Shown: positions 57,583-64,000 of the stretch, one piece after another
Numbering within the stretch: the first letter of the stretch is position 1
Layout of the letters: the number at the start of each line of letters is the position of its first letter
Source of the DNA: Ponticoccus alexandrii
GTDB lineage: Bacteria; Pseudomonadota; Alphaproteobacteria; Rhodobacterales; Rhodobacteraceae
DNA length: 64,000 nucleotides
Assembly: GCF_016806125.1 (NCBI RefSeq)
Contig: NZ_CP047166.1
Span: 1,860,001-1,924,000, forward strand
Reading direction: 5' to 3'
Made by a program: the position numbers and the translations under genes
Notes under the pieces: model-generated
What the model saw: the letters and a program-made list of their open reading frames with translations, nothing else
Told to the model about the DNA's origin: nothing
Databases searched by the model: none

Positions 57583-58587
57583 GTGATTTACCCAAAGATC
57601 GCCGCCGTCGCCACTGGCCTGCTGTTGGCCGGTTCGGCCTGGGCGCAGACCGATGTGCCCTTCGCCCTGGACTGGAAATTCGAAGGCCCCGCCGCGCCCT
57701 ATTTCGTCGCCATCGACAAGGGCTATTTCGAAGAGGCCGACCTGTCGGTCGAGATCAGCGCCGGGTCGGGCTCTCTCGACGCGATTCCGAAGGTGGCGAC
57801 CGGAGCCTTTCCGGTGGGCTTTGCCGATATCAACTCGCTGATCAAATTCCTCGACCAGAACCCCGATGCGCCGGTCAAGGCGGCCATGATGATCTACGAC
57901 AAGCCGCCTTTCGCGGTGATCGGCCGCAAGTCTCTGGGGGTCGAGACGCCGAAGGATCTGGAAGGCAAGGTGCTGGGCGCGCCGCCGCCCGATGGCGCAT
58001 GGGCGCAGTTCCCGATCTTCGCTGTCGAGAACGATCTGGACACCGATGCCATCACCGTCGAGCCGGTGGGCTTCCCCACGCGTGAGCCGATGCTGGCCCA
58101 GGGCAATGTCGCCGCGATCACCGGCTTTTCCTTCTCGTCATACCTGAACCTCGCGCGGCTGGGCATTGAAGAGGAGGACATCACGACCCTGCTTATGGCC
58201 GATTACGGGGTCGATCTTTACGGCAATGCGATCATCGTCAACACCGATTATGCCGCCGAGAACCCCGAAGTGATCGAGGGTTTCCTCTCCGCCGTCGCCA
58301 AGGGCTGGGCCGATGCCGTGGCCGACCCTGCCGCCGCCATCCCCAGCCTGATAGAGCGCAACCCCGCCGCCGATGCCGCGCTGGAGCAGCGCCGGCTGGA
58401 ACTGGCCATCGACGCCAATGTGGCGACGGATTTTGCCCTGGAAAGCGGCTTTGGCCCGGTCGACGCGGACCGCTTTGCCAGCGCGCTTGAACAGATCGCC
58501 ACGATCTACACGTTCCAGTCGATGGGCGATATGTCGACCTACTTCACCGACGCCTACCTGCCCGAGGGCGGCTTTGCTCTGAAGTGA
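57583..58587 (+). CDS. NMT1/THI5-like ABC transporter substrate-binding protein
   Basis: A 334-residue periplasmic protein. The start is GTG at 57583 behind GAGGAGAGAG; the signal peptide reads IYPKIAAVATGLLLAGSAWA. The mature part starts FALDWKFEGPAAPYFVAIDK and GYFEEADLSVEISAGSGSLD, as in NMT1-type proteins that bind pyrimidines, thiamin precursors, riboflavin or sulfonates. An open frame upstream of GTG is not similar. It is the first gene of a three-gene ABC operon. Confidence 0.88.
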   Translation: MIYPKIAAVATGLLLAGSAWAQTDVPFALDWKFEGPAAPYFVAIDKGYFEEADLSVEISAGSGSLDAIPKVATGAFPVGFADINSLIKFLDQNPDAPVKAAMMIYDKPPFAVIGRKSLGVETPKDLEGKVLGAPPPDGAWAQFPIFAVENDLDTDAITVEPVGFPTREPMLAQGNVAAITGFSFSSYLNLARLGIEEEDITTLLMADYGVDLYGNAIIVNTDYAAENPEVIEGFLSAVAKGWADAVADPAAAIPSLIERNPAADAALEQRRLELAIDANVATDFALESGFGPVDADRFASALEQIATIYTFQSMGDMSTYFTDAYLPEGGFALK

Positions 58588-58642
58588 TACGGACGGACCG
58601 CGCAGGGACCCTCTGCGCGGTCCGGTTGAGGGGGACGATCTC

Positions 58643-59425
58643 ATGACATCGATGATCCACATCGCGGGCGTGCGGCACGCCTACAAGACGCCGTCCGGCC
58701 CGTTGCCCGTGCTGGACGGGCTGGATGTCAGCGTGAACGAGGGCGGTTTCGTCGCCGTCGTCGGGCCCTCTGGCTGCGGTAAGTCCACGCTGACCAAGCT
58801 GATTTCGGGCCTCATGCTCCCCGACGAGGGCAGGGTGACGCTGAACGGTACTGCGGTGACGGGGCCGCGCCCGACGGTCGGGATGGCCTTCCAGAATCCG
58901 GTGATGCTGGAATGGCGGACGATCCTGCAAAACGTCATCCTGCCGCTGGAGATCGTGCCCAACAAGCAGACCAAGGCCCAGAAGGAAGAGCGCGCGCGCT
59001 TCCTGCTGGCGCTGGTGGGGCTGGAGGGCTTCGAGGACAAGCGCCCCTCGGAGCTGTCCGGCGGCATGCGCCAGCGCGCCAGCCTGTGCCGCGCGCTGGT
59101 TCACAAGCCCGAGGTGCTGATCCTCGACGAGCCCTTCGGCGCGCTGGATGCCTTCACCCGCGAGGACCTGTGGCAGACCATGCACAAGGTGAAGGCCGAA
59201 GAGCCCTTTACCGGCGTGCTGATCACCCACGATCTGCGCGAGTCGATCTTCCTTGCCGATCAGGTGGTGGTGCTGTCGCAGCGCCCGGCGCGCACGCAAT
59301 ATGTGCTGGACGTGCCGGATACCGGGCCGCGCGATCTGGAGCACCTGTATACGCCCGAAGCGGCGGAGATGCTCAACATCCTGCGCCACCAGATCCAGGT
59401 CGCGCAGGGCCGGGCGGCCGCCTGA
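58643..59425 (+). CDS. ABC transporter ATP-binding protein (SsuB/TauB/ThiZ-type)
   Basis: A 260-residue ATPase. Walker A GPSGCGKSTLTK, Q-loop MAFQNPVMLEWRT, signature LSGGMRQRASLCRALVHKPE and Walker B LILDEPFGALDAF, followed by the usual LITHDLRESIFLADQVVVLS. It supplies energy for the permease next door. ATG follows GGGGGACGATCTC; 55 bases separate it from the binding protein gene. Confidence 0.92.
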   Translation: MTSMIHIAGVRHAYKTPSGPLPVLDGLDVSVNEGGFVAVVGPSGCGKSTLTKLISGLMLPDEGRVTLNGTAVTGPRPTVGMAFQNPVMLEWRTILQNVILPLEIVPNKQTKAQKEERARFLLALVGLEGFEDKRPSELSGGMRQRASLCRALVHKPEVLILDEPFGALDAFTREDLWQTMHKVKAEEPFTGVLITHDLRESIFLADQVVVLSQRPARTQYVLDVPDTGPRDLEHLYTPEAAEMLNILRHQIQVAQGRAAA

Positions 59426-59567
59426 GGCAGGCTGCGCCGCCTGCTGTCGTGAGGCGCACATGCGCCGCCGTGCGTCCGGCAATGACGACCCTATCCCGCG
59501 CCGGAGCATCGCTGCGGCGACAGACAGACCGGCGCTCCGGCGCCCCGAGACCGACCCGGAGAGCCCC

Positions 59568-60392
59568 ATGGCCTACGTCCCTGACATGAACCCCAAAGCA
59601 GCCACCCGGGGTGGCTTGCTGAAGGCCCTGACCTCGCGCGCGTTTCTGGCACCGCTGGGGGCCATCGTGGTTTTCCTGCTGTTCTGGGAGGCGCTGGTGC
59701 GCATCAACGGCTGGCCGGACTACGTCATGGCCTCGCCATCCGACCTGCCGCCCGCCTATGCGAAATACTGGTCGCTGTTTATCACCATGGGTTGGCAGAC
59801 GCTGTGGCGGACCGTGGTCGGCCTCTTGCTGGCGGTTGTCGTCGGCGTGGGGCTTGGCATGGTCATGGGTTTCTCGCGGCTGATGCGCGACGCGCTTTAC
59901 CCGCTGCTGGTGGGGTTCAATGCCATTCCCAAGGCCACCGTCGTGCCCATCGTGGCGCTGATGTTCGTGGGCGCGCATGACTTCAACACCGTGCTGATCG
60001 CCTTCATGATCTCGTTCTTTCCCATCGCGGTCTCGATCTCGATCGGTCTGTCGACGCTGGAACCGGAATACCGCGACATCCTGCGCTCGCTCGGCGCCTC
60101 GCAAGCGACGATCTTCTGGAAGATCGCGCTGCCCAAGACGCTGCCCGAGTTCTTCGGCGCGCTCAAGGTGGCGGTGACGCTGGCCTTCATCGGCACCAAC
60201 CTGATGGAGATCGTTTCGCCGCACGGGCGCGGGCTTGGTGCGCTCTTCGACAGCGCCAAGACGAACTCGGATTACCCGCTGATGTTCGCGGTACTGATCG
60301 CGCTCGCCGCGCTGGGGATCGTGCTCTATTACGTGGTTGTCGCGCTGGAGAGGATCTTTGCGAGCTGGGCGGACACGCAGGCGACGGGCTGA
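59568..60392 (+). CDS. ABC transporter permease (SsuC/TauC/ThiX-type)
   Basis: A 274-residue inner-membrane protein with about six helices. The EAA loop reads EPEYRDILRSLGASQATIFW then KIALPKTLPEFFGALKVAV, followed by IGTNLMEIVSPHGRGLGALF, as in nitrate/taurine/pyrimidine-type permeases. The ATG at 59568 is chosen because the frame upstream (from 59253) overlaps the ATPase gene and is not permease-like. The gap of 142 bases after the ATPase gene is unusually long for this operon type. Confidence 0.9.
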   Translation: MAYVPDMNPKAATRGGLLKALTSRAFLAPLGAIVVFLLFWEALVRINGWPDYVMASPSDLPPAYAKYWSLFITMGWQTLWRTVVGLLLAVVVGVGLGMVMGFSRLMRDALYPLLVGFNAIPKATVVPIVALMFVGAHDFNTVLIAFMISFFPIAVSISIGLSTLEPEYRDILRSLGASQATIFWKIALPKTLPEFFGALKVAVTLAFIGTNLMEIVSPHGRGLGALFDSAKTNSDYPLMFAVLIALAALGIVLYYVVVALERIFASWADTQATG

Positions 60393-60434
60393 CCGCCTGC
60401 GCGGTTCCCGGACCCGGGTCGCCGTCTGGCCTGC

Positions 60435-60571
60435 CTAAGTGTTCAGTCCTGGAATCTGGTGGATCGGATGGACGATGAATCTGTCCCGCTCTGAAGTCCA
60501 GATCTTGCAGATGTATTCGTCGGGGATGATGCCGCTGAGCGTATTGAGACGACGTGCGACGTTGTAAGCGG
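60435..60571 (-). pseudogene. IS481-family transposase, C-terminal remnant
   Basis: The minus-strand frame reads AYNVARRLNTLSGIIPDEYI then CKIWTSERDRFIVHPIHQIP and GLNT before TAG at 60435-60437, the typical end of IS481-type transposases. It stops where a 96-bp miniature element begins at 60572, and nothing upstream of that is recognisable. The rest has been lost. Confidence 0.8.
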
Positions 60572-60667
60572 TGACCTGCCCCCTGCCTGTCGCTCATTCA
60601 TACCGAGCGTCTGCAGGTTGGCGCAGACGCTACATCACGGTGAGGGATTTCCCGAGGGGCAGGTCAG
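60572..60667. mobile_element. 96-bp miniature element made of IS3-type ends (MITE-like)
   Basis: It has terminal inverted repeats TGACCTGCCCC and GGGGCAGGTCA. Its left half (about 60572-60621) resembles, base for base with few changes, the reverse complement of the right end of the IS3-family element (10851-10900), including GTCTGCAGGTTGG. Its right half, read in reverse complement, resembles the left end (9604-9650), including TGATGTAG. So it is the two ends of a related IS joined with the middle removed. It could be moved by an intact relative. It interrupts the IS481 remnant. Confidence 0.75.
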
Positions 60668-61075
60668 AGCCCGCAACTGCCCGATTGACGCTGCGGATTA
60701 CTCTGGAGCACCTGGACGATCAAGATAAACGTCAACCCGGCAGGCAGTCGATCACACCTACTAAGGCCCATCGTTCGGGCTGCGTGGCCCTTGGACGGCC
60801 CATAAGTCATTTTCGAGCCGCACAATGTCAGGGTTACTGACATCACCTGCCTTCGGACGCAGGAAGGCTTGGCTTATCTGGCGATGATAATGAATCTGAT
60901 CTTACGCCGTGTAGTTGGATGTCTGTAGCGGGAAAGGCGATCATGTACTACCTCGGTGTTTCAGGCGCACCAAAGGTCCGGTTCCCCCACTTTCCCTTCA
61001 GATTCGAATGCTTGCTCCGCCGGTTCAATGAACCTTTCTCAGAAAACTGGTTTTGGCATAAGTTATTGAAATCAT
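60668..61075. other. 408-base stretch without a gene
   Basis: No convincing coding frame or repeat is seen between the miniature element and the tRNA. The sequence is less G+C-rich than the flanks, like other old intergenic insertions here. Confidence 0.5.
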
Positions 61076-61152
61076 TGGTAGGCCCGGCAGGACTTGAACC
61101 CGCAACCAAGGCGTTATGAGCGCCCTGCTCTAACCAATTGAGCTACAGGCCC
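61076..61152 (-). tRNA. tRNA with CAT anticodon (Ile2 more likely than Met)
   Basis: A 77-nt cloverleaf on the minus strand: acceptor GGGCCTG paired with CGGGCCT region, D-arm GCTCAATTGGTTAGAGC, anticodon loop CTCATAA with CAT (plus-strand ATG at 61116-61118), T-arm GCGGGTTCAAGTCCTGC and encoded CCA. The body resembles the alphaproteobacterial tRNA-Ile(CAT), whose C34 is changed to lysidine by TilS, more than elongator tRNA-Met; this needs tilS-aware prediction to settle. Confidence 0.88.
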
Positions 61153-61305
61153 ACCGTGGCGATGTCACTACGGTGCACCGCAGCTCTGGTCAAGCAGGCT
61201 GACGTCCCGGCGGTTCGAGGTGCTGCGCTGTCCTGTCCGGCGCTCTGCGCTTCCCTTCTTTGCGCCCTTGCGGTAAGTGCGCCGCAAACCAAGCGGAGCG
61301 CAGAC

Positions 61306-62348
<1,043 letters not shown>

Positions 62349-62352
<4 letters not shown>

Positions 62353-62936
62353 AGCGAGTCGCCATCTTCATTTCGGGTGGCGGGTCCAACATGGTTTCGC
62401 TGGTCGACGACATGACCGGCGATCACCCGGCGCGGCCCTGCCTGGTGCTGTCGAACAACGCCGATGCGGGCGGGCTGGCCAAGGCCGCCGCGCGGGGCAT
62501 CCCGACGGCAGTGGTGGATCACCGGCCCTTCGGCGGCGACCGCGAGGCCTTCCAGGCCGCGCTCCGTGCCGAACTGGACAAGGCGGCGCCTGACATCCTG
62601 TGCCTTGCCGGATTCATGCGGGTGCTGACCGCCTCTTTCGTGACGCCGTGGCGGGGACGGATGCTGAACATCCACCCCTCGCTGCTGCCGAAGTACCGCG
62701 GCCTGCACACCCACGCCCGCGCATTGGAGGCCGGCGATGCAGAGCACGGCTGCACGGTGCACGAGGTGACGCCGGAACTGGACGAAGGCCCGATCCTCGG
62801 GCAGGCCCGGATCGCGGTGAACCCCGGTGACACGCCGGACAGCCTCGCGGCGCGGGTGCTGGTGCAGGAGCACCGGCTTTACCCGGCGGTTCTGCGCCGG
62901 TTTGCCGCCGGCGACCGGACCCCAGTGGCGCTTTAG
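62349..62936 (+). CDS. purN: Phosphoribosylglycinamide formyltransferase
   Basis: A 195-residue enzyme that uses 10-formyl-THF to formylate GAR. It starts with GTG (62349) overlapping the purM stop: [20 protein letters not shown]. The formyl-transferase signature [20 protein letters not shown] then [20 protein letters not shown] contains the catalytic Asn-His-Asp set (NIHPS and later the Asp in [16 protein letters not shown]). Translation is coupled to purM, the common alphaproteobacterial pair. Confidence 0.95.
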
Positions 62937-63032
62937 CGGCATGGTTTCCATTTCCGCCCGTGCTGTTGTATGGTCGTCCCCGGGGCCTGAGTGACTTTTA
63001 CGAGCAACGATAATACAGAAAAGACTGCACCG

Positions 63033-64000
63033 ATGCGGACATTGACGACGACCGAAGATCTCGCAGCATTCTGCGAAGAGGCCAAGGGCCAACCCTATAT
63101 CACCGTCGACACGGAATTCCTGCGCGAACGGACCTATTATTCCAAGCTCTGCCTCGTGCAGCTGGCCTTGCCTGGCCAGGGCGACGAGAATGCGGTGCTG
63201 GTCGATCCGCTGGTCGAGGGGCTGTCGCTGGACCCGCTGATGGACCTCTTCCGGGATGAGAGCATCGTCAAGGTCTTCCACGCCGCGCGGCAGGATCTGG
63301 AGATCTTCCATATCGACAACGGCGTGATCCCCCGGCCTCTTTTCGACACGCAAGTGGCGGCCATGGTCTGCGGTTTCGGCGAACAGGTCGGCTATGAGAC
63401 ACTGGTCCGCAAGATCGCCAAGCAGCAGCTCGATAAAAGCTCGCGCTTCACCGACTGGTCCCGGCGCCCGCTGACTGACGCGCAGAAGACCTATGCGCTG
63501 GCCGATGTGACGCACCTGCGGCAGATCTACGAATACCTCGCCGCGCAGCTTGAGAAGACCGGGCGCGACCGCTGGGTGGCCGAGGAACTGGCGGTGCTGA
63601 CCGATCCCGAGACCTATGTGACCCATCCCGAGGATGCCTGGAAGCGGATCAAGACCCGGTCCAACTCGCCGCGCTTTCTGGCCATCGTGCAGGAACTGGC
63701 CGCCTTCCGCGAAACCCATGCCCAGACCCGCAACGTGCCGCGCAACCGCGTGTTCAAGGACGACGCGCTGGTCGAACTGGCCTCGACCAAACCCGCCGAC
63801 ATGGCCGACCTTGGCCGCTCCCGCCTGCTGCTGCGCGAAGCGCGCAAGGGCGATATCGCAGATGGTATCCTTGCTGCCGTGAAGGCCGGGCAGGAGCGTC
63901 CGAAGGACGGCCTGCCGCAGATCGACAAGAGCCGCGACAAGATGCAGGTGAACCCGGCGCTGGCGGATCTCCTGCGGGTGCTGCTGAAGGCCAAGACCGA
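63033..64000 (+). CDS. rnd: Ribonuclease D, 5' part (truncated by window edge)
   Basis: ATG at 63033 starts MRTLTTTEDLAAFCEEAKGQ; the frame is open to the window end (322 codons so far). The DEDD 3'-5' exonuclease motifs are visible: ITVDTEFLRERTYYSKLCLV (Exo I), FHAARQDLEIFHI (Exo II) and YALADVTHLRQIY (Exo III). An HRDC domain follows (RFLAIVQELAAFRETHAQTR, NVPRNRVFKDDALVELA). RNase D trims tRNA 3' ends. It usually follows purMN in this group. Confidence 0.92.
   Translation, partial: MRTLTTTEDLAAFCEEAKGQPYITVDTEFLRERTYYSKLCLVQLALPGQGDENAVLVDPLVEGLSLDPLMDLFRDESIVKVFHAARQDLEIFHIDNGVIPRPLFDTQVAAMVCGFGEQVGYETLVRKIAKQQLDKSSRFTDWSRRPLTDAQKTYALADVTHLRQIYEYLAAQLEKTGRDRWVAEELAVLTDPETYVTHPEDAWKRIKTRSNSPRFLAIVQELAAFRETHAQTRNVPRNRVFKDDALVELASTKPADMADLGRSRLLLREARKGDIADGILAAVKAGQERPKDGLPQIDKSRDKMQVNPALADLLRVLLKAKT

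Overview
The window is 64 kb of a GC-rich (roughly two thirds G+C by eye) alphaproteobacterial chromosome. A CckA-type hybrid kinase, an OlsB-type ornithine acyltransferase, a BamE-like lipoprotein, an IalB-family protein, form-II coxSLM genes, a split imuA-imuB-dnaE2 mutasome and several Roseobacter-style proteins point to Rhodobacterales (Roseobacter/Paracoccaceae group). Species cannot be fixed from the sequence alone.

Layout. 1-5.8 kb is ordinary chromosome: 3' end of bamE, olsB-like acyltransferase, ABC-F ATPase (uup-like), AbrB-family membrane protein, histone-deacetylase-family protein. 5.84-22.67 kb looks like one foreign island inserted at the 3' end of a tRNA-Gly(CCC) gene. A 17-bp copy of the tRNA 3' end (5840-5856) repeats directly inside the intact tRNA at 22655-22728. 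The island holds a broken P2-like tail module (tape measure with an in-frame TAG, gpU, gpX, gpD cut off by an IS), an IS3-family and an IS1182-like element, the imuA-imuB-dnaE2 error-prone repair cassette, an MgtE-type Mg2+ transporter, a secreted HExxH (DUF4157-like) protein also broken by an in-frame TAG, and a ClbS/DfsB-family protein. No integrase is visible in it.

23.2-35.3 kb is a catabolic and transport locus: a minus-strand operon (class III aminotransferase, M81 metallopeptidase, family-5 peptide-type ABC transporter, nitrilase-family amidase, carboxymuconolactone-decarboxylase-fold protein) divergent from an RpiR-type regulator and a second M81 metallopeptidase. An inverted repeat over a TATAAT box between the two arms is a good candidate operator. 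35.3-36.9 kb is a graveyard with an IS3 remnant and a shattered tyrosine recombinase.

36.9-52 kb is housekeeping and repair: SH3 lipoprotein, RsmB-type RNA methyltransferase, CckA, a radical-SAM protein coupled to a DUF4130-UdgX fusion, GAPDH, DoxX, DUF808, IalB-like protein, a probable small RNA, a HerA-like (DUF853) ATPase, and an MFS transporter with its DeoR-type regulator. 52.6-60.4 kb has coxG-coxS-coxL(form II)-coxM followed by a DUF2945 protein and an NMT1/THI5-type ABC transporter. 60.4-61 kb holds an IS481 remnant carrying a 96-bp IS3-derived miniature element, then a tRNA with CAT anticodon. 61.3-64 kb holds purM-purN and the 5' part of rnd.

The most interesting leads are the tRNA-Gly island with two independent in-frame amber codons, the double-M81 catabolic locus, a two-hairpin anti-Shine-Dalgarno-bearing sRNA candidate at about 48.0-48.1 kb, a nested 157-nt intergenic structure at 49.86-50.01 kb, and the 96-bp miniature element built only from IS3 ends.
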